DNA of 64,000 nucleotides from assembly GCF_000813825.1 (NCBI RefSeq), contig NZ_JWTA01000005.1:248001-312000 (forward strand). The letters are read 5' to 3'. Position numbers and translations under genes: made by a program. Shown piece after piece: positions 28,400-37,461 of the stretch (position 1 is the first letter of the stretch; each line of letters begins with the position of its first letter). Below the pieces are notes generated by a model. That model searched no databases. It was given only the letters and a program-made list of their open reading frames with translations, and was not told the DNA's origin. The stretch comes from Chryseobacterium taiwanense (lineage in GTDB: Bacteria; Bacteroidota; Bacteroidia; Flavobacteriales; Weeksellaceae).

Positions 28400-29728
28400 A
28401 TGACTTTTGGAATTGAGGCTGCAAGCTATTATGTGCCTTCTTTATATTTGGAAATTAAGGATTTAGCAGAAAAAAGAGGAATAGAACCGGCAAAGCTGGA
28501 AAAAGGGTTGGGATTGCATAAAATGGGATTTCCTGATGTTCACGAAGACGCAGCAACTTTTGCAGCAGAAGCTTTGTTGAAACTCATCAAAGACTATAAT
28601 ATCAATCCAAAAGAAATAGCAAGAATTTATCTTGGAACGGAAAGTGCTTTAGATGCGGCAAAACCAACGGCTTCTTATGCGATGCAGATGGTTGAAAAAG
28701 TGTTGGAAGCAGAATTTGGAGAAAGATGTTTTAGAAACTGTGATGTAGTCGATATGACGTTTGCTTGTATCGGAGCAGTAGATGCGCTTCACAATTCTTT
28801 AGATTTTGTGAGAGTTAATCCCGACAAAAAAGCAGTAGTAATCGCAAGTGATTATGCAAAATATGAGCTGGCTTCTTCAGGTGAATATACGCAAGGAGGA
28901 GGAGCGGTGTCAGTTTTAGTGTCGTCAAAACCGGATTTAATTGAAATTGAAAACAATTGGGGAGTCGCGACAGAAAGTGTTTTTGACTTTTTCAAACCGA
29001 GACGTCATTTCAAAAAAGAAGATTTGACCAATACGCCAGAAAATTTTCCGGAGAAAATTGAAATCTTTACGGATGAACCTGTTTTTGACGGTCAATATTC
29101 AAACCAATGTTATCAGGACAGGATTAGAGAAGCATACAATCATTATAAAGAAATTACAGGCGAAAATAAACCTTATGAAGCTTGGAAATATCTTATCTTC
29201 CATCTTCCTTACGCATTTCATGGGAAGAGAGTTTTTACTGAGATTTACAGCTTAGAAAATGAACTTTCTTATGAGACTCCCGAAGAACAAAAAGCAGTAG
29301 CAAAATCTGAAGGCTATATTCAGTTTATTAATGACAAAATTGAAAAATCTCAAAGAGCTTCTTCAGAGATCGGAAATATGTATACCGCTTCTATTTTTAT
29401 GGCTTTACTTTCTGCTTTACAGACCTCATTTAATGAAAATGAAGAATTAAAAGGTCAGGAAATTGGATTTTTAGGGTATGGAAGTGGTTCCAAATCTAAA
29501 GTCTTTGCCGGAAAAGTTTCTGAAAACTGGAAAAATGTGGTGGCAAAATGGGATTTATTTGAAGGCTTAAAAAACAGAACCGCAATTGATTTTGATACCT
29601 ATGAAAAACTTCACAGAAAGAAATTGGAAAAATCTGTTAATGAAAATTATAAAGGTTTCGGATTACAATCGGTAGAATTGGAAAGCCCTGTTTTGAAAGG
29701 AGCAAGGTATTACGGTTACCAAGGGTAA
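28400..29728 (+). CDS. mvaS: Hydroxymethylglutaryl-CoA synthase
   Basis: This is a 442-residue thiolase-fold enzyme. It has GIEAASYYVPSLYLEIKDLA at the start, the nucleophilic Cys123 in VDMTFACIGAVDAL, and a late HLPYAFHGKRVF carrying the catalytic His. A YGSGSKSKVF motif near the C terminus matches the family. The enzyme condenses acetyl-CoA with acetoacetyl-CoA to HMG-CoA, the first dedicated step of the mevalonate route to isoprenoids, which many Flavobacteriia use. None of the other mevalonate genes is in the window. The gene stands alone between two terminators. Confidence 0.92.
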   Translation: MTFGIEAASYYVPSLYLEIKDLAEKRGIEPAKLEKGLGLHKMGFPDVHEDAATFAAEALLKLIKDYNINPKEIARIYLGTESALDAAKPTASYAMQMVEKVLEAEFGERCFRNCDVVDMTFACIGAVDALHNSLDFVRVNPDKKAVVIASDYAKYELASSGEYTQGGGAVSVLVSSKPDLIEIENNWGVATESVFDFFKPRRHFKKEDLTNTPENFPEKIEIFTDEPVFDGQYSNQCYQDRIREAYNHYKEITGENKPYEAWKYLIFHLPYAFHGKRVFTEIYSLENELSYETPEEQKAVAKSEGYIQFINDKIEKSQRASSEIGNMYTASIFMALLSALQTSFNENEELKGQEIGFLGYGSGSKSKVFAGKVSENWKNVVAKWDLFEGLKNRTAIDFDTYEKLHRKKLEKSVNENYKGFGLQSVELESPVLKGARYYGYQG

Positions 29729-29751
29729 TCAAACCAATAATAAAATTTGAA

Positions 29752-29779
29752 AACATCTCAATTGTTGAGGTGTTTTTTT
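29752..29779. terminator. Bidirectional rho-independent terminator
   Basis: AACATCTCAA at 29752-29761 pairs with TTGAGGTGTT at 29765-29774 (one T-G pair) and has T residues after it. It lies between convergent mvaS and the AraC gene and overlaps the end of the latter. Confidence 0.82.
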
Positions 29780-30701
29780 ATTCTAAAAACAAAATCTTAT
29801 CCTGATAGCTCTTTGGGGTAACTCCAACCAATTGTTTAAACACTCTTGTAAAATAATTAGTATCTGAAAAACCAGTCTGATAAGCCGTTTCTTTAATACT
29901 GTTCTGACTTGCTAATAACTCTTTAGCACGATTGATTCTTTCCTGCAAAATAAAATCATTTGGAGAAGTTCCCAGTTCATCTTTAAACATTTTAAAGAAA
30001 TTAGACTTGCTCACATAAGCCATCTTGGCAATACTATCAATCGATAGCTTTTGATGAAGGTTTTTTTTGATATAATCTACGGCAAAACCAATTCTAGATT
30101 TATTTTTAGCAATATTCTTTTCCACCATGCTTCTCGCCTGAGTCTGCATCAACCGGATCAAAAGTTCCTTTAAGGCAAAATCTGCCATAATATCTTTTTG
30201 TGAATTATCATCCATCGCAATTCTCATGATATTGTTGGTAGCTGAAGCTAAAGACTGATTATTAAACAGAAAATATTCATCCAGTTCAATATTCCAGCGG
30301 GAAGTTTCGTCTACTTTGGGAAGATGGTAATTCAAATGATTCAGAGAATTTTCAATAAATTCAGGATTTAGGCTCAAAGAAATACATTGTGATGGAGTTT
30401 CGTCAGCTTCAGGAAAATCAATAACCATGGTCTCTCCAGGTGATACAAGTACACTTTCTCCAGGATAATAATCAAAGTAATTCGTCTTATTATCCAGTTT
30501 CATATGCTTTTTCCCACGAAGCATGGCTGTAAATGCAATCGTTTCAAAATGCAGTTTTACGTCAAAAGCGGCTTTGTGAGTTTCATAAATGCTAAATTCA
30601 CAATTGTTTAGATTGAATTTTGTCTGATTTTCAACTAAGTGTAATAGCTGATTTTCCCTTTTTAATTCAGGAGTTTCTAATAAAATCTTGTTATTGTTCA
30701 T
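29778..30701 (-). CDS. AraC family regulator, divergent from the aldehyde dehydrogenase operon
   Basis: This is a 307-residue regulator. The N-terminal 190 or so residues form a ligand-binding-like domain of the AraC-binding type (FETIAFTAMLRGKKHMKLDN, then PGESVLVSPGETMVIDFPE). The last 100 residues hold the double helix-turn-helix (LSIDSIAKMAYVSKSNFFKMF and IKETAYQTGFSDTNYFTRVF, ending VTPKSYQ). A TATATTTG -7 motif lies on the minus strand at 30731-30738. It is divergent from the aldehyde dehydrogenase gene with 181 bp between. In several bacteria such a regulator activates the adjacent acetaldehyde dehydrogenase gene in response to an alcohol or aldehyde. That role is inferred from context. 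Confidence 0.85.
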   Translation of the reverse strand: MNNNKILLETPELKRENQLLHLVENQTKFNLNNCEFSIYETHKAAFDVKLHFETIAFTAMLRGKKHMKLDNKTNYFDYYPGESVLVSPGETMVIDFPEADETPSQCISLSLNPEFIENSLNHLNYHLPKVDETSRWNIELDEYFLFNNQSLASATNNIMRIAMDDNSQKDIMADFALKELLIRLMQTQARSMVEKNIAKNKSRIGFAVDYIKKNLHQKLSIDSIAKMAYVSKSNFFKMFKDELGTSPNDFILQERINRAKELLASQNSIKETAYQTGFSDTNYFTRVFKQLVGVTPKSYQDKILFLE

Positions 30702-30882
30702 TTCTAAACATTTTTTATTGCCTGCTTACTCAAATATAGAAAATTATCAACTTACATTACTGTTAATGAAATTATAAAGTTTGCAGTCTGTACGATTTTG
30801 AAGTTTTTTTGTACGATTGTGCTATACGAATGTCATAGGTAAGTGTAATTTGGCTTTACAGAAAAATTAAAACTATACAAAT

Positions 30883-32412
30883 ATGAGCACTACAACACAA
30901 CAACAATCAGGGACTTTACTACAGTGGCCTGAATTCAAAAACAGATACGATAACTATATTAACGGACAATTTACAGCACCTGTAAACGGACAGTATTTTG
31001 ACGTTGTTTCTCCGGTAGATGGAAGAAACTTTACACAGGCAGCTCATTCTTCAAAAGAAGACTTGGAATTGGCGGTAAATGCAGCTGAAAAAGCATTTCA
31101 AACCTGGAAAGACACTTCTTCTACAGAAAGAAGTATTATTTTAAATAAAATTGCTGACAGAATCGAGCAGAATTTAGAATATTTAGCAACGGTTGAAACA
31201 ATTGATAACGGAAAAGCAATAAGAGAAACATTAGCAGCAGATTTACCTTTAGCGGTTGATCATTTCAGATACTTTGCTTCGGTAATAAGAGCAGAAGAAG
31301 GTTCGCATAACGAACTGGATAAAGATACGGTTTCTCTTATCGTTCACGAACCGCTTGGAGTGATCGCCCAAATCATCCCTTGGAACTTTCCTATCTTAAT
31401 GGCAGTATGGAAATTGGCTCCGGCTTTGGCAGCAGGAAACTGTGTAGTTTTAAAACCAGCTGAAAGTACACCTATTTCTATCATGGTATTAATGGAAATC
31501 ATCGGAGATTTGCTTCCGGATGGGGTGGTAAATATCGTAAACGGTTTTGGAGCAGAATTGGGAAGAGCATTAGTAACCAATCCTAAAGTGGCAAAAGCAG
31601 CATTTACAGGTTCTACGGCGACAGGTCGTTTGGTGATGCAGTACGCGACAGAAAATATTATTCCGGTAACATTGGAATTAGGAGGAAAGTCTCCAAACGT
31701 GTTCTTTAGTTCGGTAATGGATGCAGATGATGAATTTTTAGATAAAGCCATTGAAGGAGCAGTTCTTTTTGCTTTAAATCAAGGAGAAATCTGTACGTGT
31801 CCTTCAAGACTATTAGTTCAGGAAGACATTGCAGACGCTTTCATCGCAAAAGTTATCGAAAGAGTAAAAGCGATAAAAGTCGGAAATCCATTAGATAAAA
31901 CAGTGATGATGGGAGCTCAGGCTTCTCAGATTCAAAAAGATAAAATCCTTTCTTATATCAATTTAGGAAAAGAAGAAGGGGCAGAAGTTCTTGTTGGCGG
32001 AGATGTAAACAATGTAGGAGAAGGTCTTGAAGACGGATATTACATCCAGCCAACAATTTTCAAAGGAAACAACAGAATGAGAATCTTCCAGGAAGAAATT
32101 TTCGGACCTGTGTTGGCATTTACCACGTTCAAAGATGAAGAAGAAGGGGTCAAAATTGCAAACGATACCATTTACGGTCTTGGAGCAGGAGTTTGGACGA
32201 GAGATGCGCATCAGTTGTACAATGTTCCGCGTCAGATTCAGGCAGGTAGAGTTTGGGTAAACCAGTATCATTCTTATCCGGCAGGAGCACCTTTCGGAGG
32301 GTACAAACAGTCAGGAATCGGTCGTGAAAACCACAAAATGATGTTGGATCACTACCGTCAGACTAAAAACATGTTGATTTCATACAACAAAAACAAATTA
32401 GGTTTCTTTTAA
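30883..32412 (+). CDS. Aldehyde dehydrogenase, acetaldehyde-oxidising (ExaC/AldB-like)
   Basis: This is a 509-residue NAD(P)-dependent aldehyde dehydrogenase. It has [22 protein letters not shown] (cofactor site), general base Glu265 in [13 protein letters not shown], the nucleophile Cys304 in [11 protein letters not shown] and the C-terminal [13 protein letters not shown]. The CTCPSR form of the active-site motif is that of the acetaldehyde dehydrogenases (ExaC, AldB, AcoD). It oxidises acetaldehyde or related aldehydes to acids. Together with AdhP and DUF779 further downstream and the divergent AraC regulator it makes an alcohol oxidation cassette, though repeats now lie between the genes. 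Confidence 0.93.
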   Translation: MSTTTQQQSGTLLQWPEFKNRYDNYINGQFTAPVNGQYFDVVSPVDGRNFTQAAHSSKEDLELAVNAAEKAFQTWKDTSSTERSIILNKIADRIEQNLEYLATVETIDNGKAIRETLAADLPLAVDHFRYFASVIRAEEGSHNELDKDTVSLIVHEPLGVIAQIIPWNFPILMAVWKLAPALAAGNCVVLKPAESTPISIMVLMEIIGDLLPDGVVNIVNGFGAELGRALVTNPKVAKAAFTGSTATGRLVMQYATENIIPVTLELGGKSPNVFFSSVMDADDEFLDKAIEGAVLFALNQGEICTCPSRLLVQEDIADAFIAKVIERVKAIKVGNPLDKTVMMGAQASQIQKDKILSYINLGKEEGAEVLVGGDVNNVGEGLEDGYYIQPTIFKGNNRMRIFQEEIFGPVLAFTTFKDEEEGVKIANDTIYGLGAGVWTRDAHQLYNVPRQIQAGRVWVNQYHSYPAGAPFGGYKQSGIGRENHKMMLDHYRQTKNMLISYNKNKLGFF

Positions 32413-32425
32413 TTTTTAAATATTA

Positions 32426-32550
32426 GGGCGTGCCCGTTTTCCCCATCTCGGCAATGGGGAAAAACGGTCGGGCTATCCAGGGCTTCACTTCGTTTCGGTG
32501 CTTCGCACTCTCGTTTTTCAAACGAGACCCTTTCTATCCCTCACGCAAAC
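32426..32550 (+). repeat. Intergenic repeat element, GGGCGTGCCC ... CCTCACGCAA type
   Basis: The element begins GGGCGTGCCCG and contains an internal hairpin (GTTTTCCCCAT paired with ATGGGGAAAAAC, one bulge). It then has TCGGGCTATCC and ends CTATCCCTCACGCAA. I recognise this start-to-end pattern as a common repeat between genes of Bacteroidota genomes. It is more GC-rich than its surroundings. It separates the aldehyde and alcohol dehydrogenase genes. The identification is from memory; no genome self-comparison was possible. Confidence 0.65.
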
Positions 32551-32784
32551 AATATTTGCCCTTATCCGAAATTTTCGAGTGAGTAGGAGATTTTATGCCT
32601 TCATGAGCCTTGTCAAGGTTCAAAAAAACGTGAGAAAAATCTTTGCAGTCTTAGCTAAACGCCCTTGCGAACTTAAAAATACACAGCCTAATTGGCAAAA
32701 AAGTCTTTGCGCCCTTTGCGTTAAAAAAACATCAATTGAAAAAGATCAAAAACCAAACTAAAAACTAACACAAAAAATCAAAAT
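32551..32784 (+). other. Non-coding, repeat-like spacer upstream of adhP
   Basis: The stretch contains CTTTGCGCCCTTTGCGTTAAA near 32713-32733 and a related CTTTGCAGTCTTAGCTAAA near 32641, motifs often seen in flavobacterial intergenic repeats. A small open frame crosses it, but its product has no plausible composition. No promoter motif stands out before adhP, which may be read from the aldehyde dehydrogenase promoter. Confidence 0.5.
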
Positions 32785-33819
32785 ATGATTCCAAAAACAA
32801 TGAAAGCTGCAGTTGTCCAAGGTTACGGACAACCCCTGAAAATCGAAGAAGTTCCCGTGAGAGAACCTGGAAGATATGAAGTATTGGTAAAAGTTATCGC
32901 GTGTGGAGTGTGCCATACCGACTTACATGCTGTTGATGGTGACTGGCCGGCAAAACCTAAAATGCCTCTGATTCCCGGACATGAAGGAGTAGGAATTGTG
33001 GTTGCTTGCGGACCCGAAGCTCAGGTGAAAGAAGGTGATGCGGTAGGAGTTCCGTGGTTGTATTCAGCTTGCGGATGCTGTGATTATTGTATTACAGGTT
33101 GGGAAACCCTTTGTGAAGCTCAGAAAAATGGAGGATATAGTGTAGATGGAGGTTTTGCAGAATATGTAATTGCAGATTCAAGATATGTAGGGCATTTGAA
33201 ATCCGATGTTAATTTTTTAGAAATTGCACCGATTCTTTGTGCAGGAGTAACGGTTTATAAAGGTTTAAAAGAAACCGAAACAAAACCTGGAGAATGGGTG
33301 GCTATTTCAGGAATTGGAGGATTAGGACACGTTGCAGTACAATATGCAAAAGCGATGGGAATGCATGTAGCAGCGATTGATGTGGCGGATGATAAATTAG
33401 ATTTGGCGAAAAAATTGGGAGCAGACTTAGTAGTCAATGCAAAAAACACAGATCCTGGAGAATATCTTCATAAAGAAGTCGGCGGAATGCACGGCGCATT
33501 GATTACGGCGGTTTCTCCCATTGCTTTTAAACAGGGAATTGATGTTCTGAGACGAAAAGGAACACTCGCTTTAAATGGGCTTCCACCGGGTTCGTTTGAA
33601 TTACCAATTTTCGAAACTGTTTTGAAAAGAATTACCGTAAGAGGTTCAATTGTCGGAACAAGAAAAGATCTTCAGGAGGCTTTGGACTTTGCGAATGAAG
33701 GATTGGTGAAAGCAACGGTAACCTCTGCAAAATTAGAAGACATCAATGATGTTTTTGACAAAATGAAAAAAGGGCAGATTGATGGTAGAATCGTTCTCGA
33801 TATTGCCGGTTCAAATTAA
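32785..33819 (+). CDS. adhP: Zinc-dependent alcohol dehydrogenase
   Basis: This is a 344-residue MDR-family enzyme. The catalytic zinc site is visible as CGVCHTDLH and GHEGVGIV. The structural zinc lobe appears as four cysteines in [16 protein letters not shown]. The Rossmann fingerprint is [17 protein letters not shown]. This pattern and length match bacterial AdhP, which interconverts ethanol or propanol and the aldehyde with NAD. It fits the upstream aldehyde dehydrogenase, so the pair would take an alcohol to the acid. A very strong terminator at 33839 closes this unit, so the DUF779 gene downstream is probably transcribed separately or by readthrough. Confidence 0.94.
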   Translation: MIPKTMKAAVVQGYGQPLKIEEVPVREPGRYEVLVKVIACGVCHTDLHAVDGDWPAKPKMPLIPGHEGVGIVVACGPEAQVKEGDAVGVPWLYSACGCCDYCITGWETLCEAQKNGGYSVDGGFAEYVIADSRYVGHLKSDVNFLEIAPILCAGVTVYKGLKETETKPGEWVAISGIGGLGHVAVQYAKAMGMHVAAIDVADDKLDLAKKLGADLVVNAKNTDPGEYLHKEVGGMHGALITAVSPIAFKQGIDVLRRKGTLALNGLPPGSFELPIFETVLKRITVRGSIVGTRKDLQEALDFANEGLVKATVTSAKLEDINDVFDKMKKGQIDGRIVLDIAGSN

Positions 33820-33838
33820 ATTGTGATGAGTTTTTTAG

Positions 33839-33871
33839 GTTCGGCGAAATTTCATTTCGCCGAACTTTTTT
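33839..33871 (+). terminator. Strong rho-independent terminator after adhP
   Basis: A 12-bp perfect stem, GTTCGGCGAAAT at 33839-33850 and ATTTCGCCGAAC at 33854-33865, has a TTC loop and a six-T tail. Confidence 0.92.
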
Positions 33872-33892
33872 AACTTTATATATGAAATAAAG

Positions 33893-33930
33893 TTTGTCAT
33901 TGCGAGGAGCGAAGCGACGAAGCAATCCCA
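33893..33930 (+). repeat. Short intergenic repeat, GCGAGGAGCGAAGCGACGAA type
   Basis: The sequence TTTGTCATTGCGAGG followed by AGCGAAGCGACGAAGCAATC is a frequently repeated intergenic motif in many AT-rich bacterial genomes as I know them. It is much richer in GC than the DNA around it. Its function is unknown. Confidence 0.6.
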
Positions 33931-33954
33931 AAAAGAGAAAAATGATCCAGAGTG

Positions 33955-34046
33955 TTTGTCATTCCGTAGGAATCTAAGCAAAATATTTAAAATAATCTAG
34001 TCGACCTAGATTCCACGCTTCACTTAGTTACGCTCTGAATGACAAA
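33955..34046. repeat. 92-bp MITE-like element with 10-bp terminal inverted repeats
   Basis: The ends are TTTGTCATTC (33955-33964) and GAATGACAAA (34037-34046), perfect inverted repeats. Inside, GGAATCTA at 33969-33976 pairs with TAGATTCC at 34007-34014, so most of the unit can fold back. The right half includes CACGCTTCACTTAGTTACGC. There is no coding capacity. Similar units recur in Chryseobacterium genomes to my recollection. It may be a REP or a MITE mobilised in trans. Confidence 0.65.
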
Positions 34047-34083
34047 ATTCTTTTGAAAATTTGTATTAAAAATGACTTAGGAA

Positions 34084-34290
34084 ACGGAGGCGTTAAGAAA
34101 ATGATTTTTGTGAACGTAAAGAAAATTCTACTGTTTGAGCGCGACATGAATTTTGAGTCGAATAACAACTATTAAATTCGCGCGAGTTTTAGAATTTTTA
34201 GAGAACGAAATTCATTTTTAGCCGGAGTTGCCAAGTCTTGAATTTTTGGTTCTTTTGTTTCAAGACAAAAGAACATTAAATAAAAAAAGA
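34084..34290 (+). repeat. Repeat-like leader upstream of the DUF779 gene
   Basis: The stretch contains GTTTGAGCGCGACATG, CGCGCGAGTTTTAG, TAGCCGGAGTTGCCAAGTC and an inverted pair around 34242-34272: GGTTCTTTTGTTTC then AAGACAAAAGAAC. I recall this kind of block as a repeated intergenic unit of Chryseobacterium. It ends just before the DUF779 ribosome-binding site, so it may form its 5' leader. Confidence 0.5.
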
Positions 34291-34296
34291 AAAGTT

Positions 34297-34680
34297 ATGC
34301 AAACCAAAATATCTCGTCTCTCAGCAACCGAAAAAGCATTGGAAGTAATCTGGGACCTAGAAAAAAAATACGGAGATCTCATGTTCTATCAGGCAGGAGG
34401 CTGCTGTGAAGGTACGCAACCCCAATGTTTCGAAAAAGGAGGATTCTACCCAAGAATGAACGATGCAATGATCGGAACCATTAATAACCACGAATTTTGG
34501 ATCGATCGAGATCTATTCGAATACTGGAAATATTCACATTTTACATTAGACGTTGTGGATGGTTTCGGACCAGGCGGATTTTCTTTGGAAACACCTTTAG
34601 GAAAAACTTTTAAGGTCAATTACAGGCTTTTCACTCCTGAAGAACTTGAAAATTTGGAACCTGTGAAGCGAAGTGAATAA
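34297..34680 (+). CDS. DUF779 domain protein of the acetaldehyde dehydrogenase cassette
   Basis: The ATG at 34297 follows an AAAAAAGAAAAG purine stretch; the longer reading would begin inside a repeat. The protein has 127 residues. It has the DUF779 signature with paired cysteines (FYQAGGCCEGTQPQC) and a later DVVDGFGPGGFSLETPLG. The family is small, cytoplasmic and of unknown mechanism, but is repeatedly found beside acetaldehyde dehydrogenase and alcohol dehydrogenase genes, which is also the context here. The cysteine cluster suggests metal or thiol chemistry. Repeats and a terminator now separate it from adhP. Confidence 0.85.
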   Translation: MQTKISRLSATEKALEVIWDLEKKYGDLMFYQAGGCCEGTQPQCFEKGGFYPRMNDAMIGTINNHEFWIDRDLFEYWKYSHFTLDVVDGFGPGGFSLETPLGKTFKVNYRLFTPEELENLEPVKRSE

Positions 34681-34685
34681 TAATC

Positions 34686-34756
34686 TGCTCAATCAGCAAA
34701 ATCTGCGAGACGAAAAAAATGAAAACTCACGCAGATTTAGCAGATAACGCAGATGT
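34686..34756. repeat. Intergenic repeat with CGCAGATT inverted arms
   Basis: AATCTGCG at 34700-34707 pairs with CGCAGATT at 34730-34737, and the CGCAGAT unit returns near 34748 after TAGCAGATAA. This GCAGATTTAGCAGATAACGCAGAT-like layout is familiar from flavobacterial intergenic repeats. It lies between the convergent DUF779 and symporter genes and may also act as a weak terminator. Confidence 0.55.
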
Positions 34757-34819
34757 TCGAGTTTAAAAACAGTAGAAAAAATTAGCACAAAATATTGATG
34801 CAATTTATTTTGGGGCAAA

Positions 34820-36019
34820 TTAAACTTTCACAAACCGACTCACAAACATAGAAGCGACTAATTGTCCAACTGCATTTAAAACAGTCGCCAAAGGATCAAC
34901 TAAAGTTCCGATAATCATCACAGCCGGAATAGCTTCTTGAGGTAATTTATAAACAGAAATCATAAGCATTTCACCAATATAACCGCCATTCGGGATTCCG
35001 CCGGCAACAATACTTACAAAGACTGTGATTCCTAATGCTAAAAGCAAATTCATCGGATCAAAAAAATCTCTTCCGATAATTAAAAAAGCAACATAAATTT
35101 TAATAATCGAAGACATCGAAGATCCATTTTTATGTAAAGTCGTTCCAATCGGAATTACAATATTTGAAATCTGGCTTGGAACTCCAATTTTTGCTGCAGC
35201 TTGTAAATTGGCAGGCATGGTTGCGAAGCTGCTACAGGTACTTAAAGCGGTTAAAGTCGGATAAATCGCGTTTGTCCAAAAGCTTTTCACTCCATTCTGA
35301 CCTTTTGCCATAAAAGCATACAGTGAAAAAAATACCAAGAAATAAACAACGCCTGCGATATAATACAATCCTAAAGGTTTAGCGTAAAATCCGAAAAGCT
35401 GAGGCCCTAAAGTCGCAACCTGATAAGCGAAATAAGCTCCCAAACCAATCGGAGCAACTTTCATAATTAATAGAAGTAATTCTTTCATTACTTCATAACC
35501 TGAAGCAATAAACGATCTGAAAACCTGTCCTTTTTCTCCTGCTTTTCTAGCGGAAAATCCCGTCATGAAAGCGAAAATCAAAAGAGCGAGCATATTTTGC
35601 CTTGAAAAGAGCTGTGTAAATTCTCCAACCGTAAAAAATCCTACAATTCGGTTTCCCCAACTGTCACTATTGGCGGCTTCCTCTATAGCTTCTGAGCTTC
35701 CGGATACTCCTGAAACGGGAAATAGATAGACCGCACAAATGGTAAAAACAGCGGCTGTTAAAATAAAAAACAGAAAGGTAAAAGCCATTGTCACCATGAT
35801 CTTTCCGAATTTGGACTGCTGTTCTAAGGAGGCAATAGAATTGGAAACGGCGAAAAATACCAACGGAACTACACTCACAAAAAGCAGATTCAGGAAAATA
35901 TCACCTAATGGTTTGATGTAATTAACGATATTTGGAGCAATGATTCCAATAATGCTTCCAACGGCGATTCCAAACAATAAAAGGATGATTCCTGAATAGT
36001 TTTTCAACACTTCTTTCAT
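34820..36019 (-). CDS. Dicarboxylate/amino acid:cation symporter (SDF/DAACS family)
   Basis: This is a polytopic inner-membrane transporter of about 400 residues. Several long hydrophobic helices, a serine-rich hairpin tip (TALSTCSSFATMPANL) and the NGSSMSSIIK and PNGGYIGE segments of the transport core match the glutamate/C4-dicarboxylate:Na+ or H+ symporter family (GltP, DctA). I chose the ATG at 36019. An in-frame ATG at 36058 exists, but a TATCTTTG -7 motif at 36035-36042 would place the transcription start downstream of it. The substrate is probably an acidic amino acid or dicarboxylate, not decidable here. Single gene, divergent from cbpA. Confidence 0.88.
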   Translation of the reverse strand: MKEVLKNYSGIILLLFGIAVGSIIGIIAPNIVNYIKPLGDIFLNLLFVSVVPLVFFAVSNSIASLEQQSKFGKIMVTMAFTFLFFILTAAVFTICAVYLFPVSGVSGSSEAIEEAANSDSWGNRIVGFFTVGEFTQLFSRQNMLALLIFAFMTGFSARKAGEKGQVFRSFIASGYEVMKELLLLIMKVAPIGLGAYFAYQVATLGPQLFGFYAKPLGLYYIAGVVYFLVFFSLYAFMAKGQNGVKSFWTNAIYPTLTALSTCSSFATMPANLQAAAKIGVPSQISNIVIPIGTTLHKNGSSMSSIIKIYVAFLIIGRDFFDPMNLLLALGITVFVSIVAGGIPNGGYIGEMLMISVYKLPQEAIPAVMIIGTLVDPLATVLNAVGQLVASMFVSRFVKV

Positions 36020-36034
36020 GTGGTGCTTTTTAAT

Positions 36035-36042
36035 CAAAGATA
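36035..36042 (-). promoter_or_regulatory. Putative -7 promoter motif of the symporter gene
   Basis: Reads TATCTTTG on the minus strand, a full match to TAnnTTTG, 16 bp before the ATG at 36019. No good TTG at the -33 position was seen. Confidence 0.5.
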
Positions 36043-36089
36043 GGTTTATTTTTAACATTCAGTTATATTAATTTCATTCATAAATTCCT

Positions 36090-36097
36090 TAAATTTG
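36090..36097 (+). promoter_or_regulatory. Putative -7 promoter motif of cbpA
   Basis: TAAATTTG is a full TAnnTTTG match 15 bp before the ATG at 36113. It overlaps the alternative TTG start at 36095, which it therefore argues against. Confidence 0.55.
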
Positions 36098-36112
36098 GGT
36101 AAAAACGTTTCT

Positions 36113-37033
36113 ATGGCTTATATAGATTACTATAAAATTTTAGGCGTAGATAAGAATGCAACGCAAGATGACATTAAAAAAGCCTACCGAAAATTAGCAA
36201 GAAAGCTACATCCCGATCTAAATCCCGACGACAAAGAAGCTGAAAGAAAATTCAAAGAGCTGAACGAAGCAAATGAAGTGCTCAGCAATCCTGAAAATCG
36301 TAAAAAATACGATAAATACGGTGAAAACTGGAAGCATGGTGAAGAATACGAAAAAGCTCAGCAACAGCAACAAAGACAATATCAAAGTCAGAGTGGTGAC
36401 TTTGGAGGCGGATTTTCGGGTGCGGATTTTGGAGAAGGTGAAGATTTTTCAGATTTTTTCCAAAATATGTTCGGTGGAGCAGGAGGTGGTTTCGGAAGAA
36501 GCTCGAGAGGAAGTGCTTCAGGGAAATTCAAAGGACAGGATGTACATGCAGAATTGAATTTGAGTTTAAAAGACGCAGCAACAACTCATCAGCAAACCTT
36601 TGATATTAATGGTAAAAAAGTAAGAATTACTATTCCGGCTGGAGTGTATGACGGGCAGCAAATCAAATTGAAAGGTCACGGAAATCCCGGATTTAATAGC
36701 GGTCCGAATGGAGATTTATATATCACTTTTAATATTGCTGTTGATCCGGATTATGAAAGAATTGGAGATGATCTGAAAACGAAAGTTTCGATTGATCTCT
36801 ATACAGCCGTTTTAGGAGGAGATGTAAAAATAAATACATTGAGCGGAAGCGTAAACCTAAAAGTAAAACCTGAAACACAAAGCGGGACAACAGTGAGATT
36901 GAAAGGAAAAGGTTTTCCAGTATATAAAAAAGATGGTGAATTTGGTGATTTATTTGTGACGTATGAAGTGAAATTACCAACCAACCTTACTGAAAAGCAG
37001 AAAGAACTTTTTGAACAACTTAAAAATTCCTAA
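36113..37033 (+). CDS. cbpA: CbpA-type DnaJ co-chaperone (J-domain protein without zinc finger)
   Basis: The protein has about 306 residues from the ATG at 36113. Residues 1-70 are a J domain with the HPD tripeptide ([10 protein letters not shown]) that stimulates DnaK ATPase. A Gln-rich then Gly/Phe-rich linker follows (about 80-140). Two C-terminal substrate-binding beta domains come next, with [18 protein letters not shown]. The cysteine zinc-finger repeats of DnaJ proper are missing, so this is a class II, CbpA-like protein. The next gene, 3 bp downstream, encodes a CbpM-like modulator, the usual partner. The pair probably acts in stress or stationary-phase protein folding. Confidence 0.92.
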   Translation: MAYIDYYKILGVDKNATQDDIKKAYRKLARKLHPDLNPDDKEAERKFKELNEANEVLSNPENRKKYDKYGENWKHGEEYEKAQQQQQRQYQSQSGDFGGGFSGADFGEGEDFSDFFQNMFGGAGGGFGRSSRGSASGKFKGQDVHAELNLSLKDAATTHQQTFDINGKKVRITIPAGVYDGQQIKLKGHGNPGFNSGPNGDLYITFNIAVDPDYERIGDDLKTKVSIDLYTAVLGGDVKINTLSGSVNLKVKPETQSGTTVRLKGKGFPVYKKDGEFGDLFVTYEVKLPTNLTEKQKELFEQLKNS

Positions 37034-37036
37034 GCC

Positions 37037-37339
37037 ATGAGTGAAAGAATATCGCGAGAAGAGCTCGTAAAAATATACAATATTGAAATCACTTTTTTTG
37101 ATGAATTGGTGGATTCCGGTTTACTTAAAATTCAAATGGAGAATGAAATTCGGTATCTGATGTATGAAGATCTGCCATCTTTTGAAAGATTTGCGAATTG
37201 GCATTACGATCTGGAGATCAATCTTCCCGGGTTGGAAGTGATTCATGATATGCTTCAAAAAATGGAGGATTTAAAACAAAGAAATCGTGAGTTGATGAAT
37301 AAGCTTTCGGCGATGAGTGGTGAATATGAAGATATTTAG
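37037..37339 (+). CDS. cbpM: Chaperone modulator CbpM
   Basis: This is a 100-residue protein starting 3 bp after the cbpA stop. It has a MerR-like N-terminal helix-turn-helix fold (EELVKIYNIEITFFDELVDSGLL, YEDLPSFERFANWHYDLEINLPG) and a C-terminal helix rich in Leu, Lys and Glu. The pattern matches CbpM, which binds the J domain of CbpA and inhibits both its co-chaperone and DNA-binding activity. Its tight coupling to cbpA is the main support. The short charged end (MSGEYEDI) is probably flexible. Confidence 0.88.
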   Translation: MSERISREELVKIYNIEITFFDELVDSGLLKIQMENEIRYLMYEDLPSFERFANWHYDLEINLPGLEVIHDMLQKMEDLKQRNRELMNKLSAMSGEYEDI

Positions 37340-37461
37340 AAGTAAGAAGTGAAAGGAGAGAAGTGAGAAGAAGTTTGAAAAATAAATAGATTTTAAAGGG
37401 TTTTATTCAAAATTCAGACTATTTCGTTTAGCTTTGTAGGCTGTGAGAAAAATTAATACAT

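Noticed and set aside
32498..32761. 87-residue open frame between the aldehyde and alcohol dehydrogenase genes
   Set aside because: It lies in repeat-type DNA, its product is basic and low in plausible structure, it has no ribosome-binding site, and it starts inside the GGGCGTGCCC-type element.
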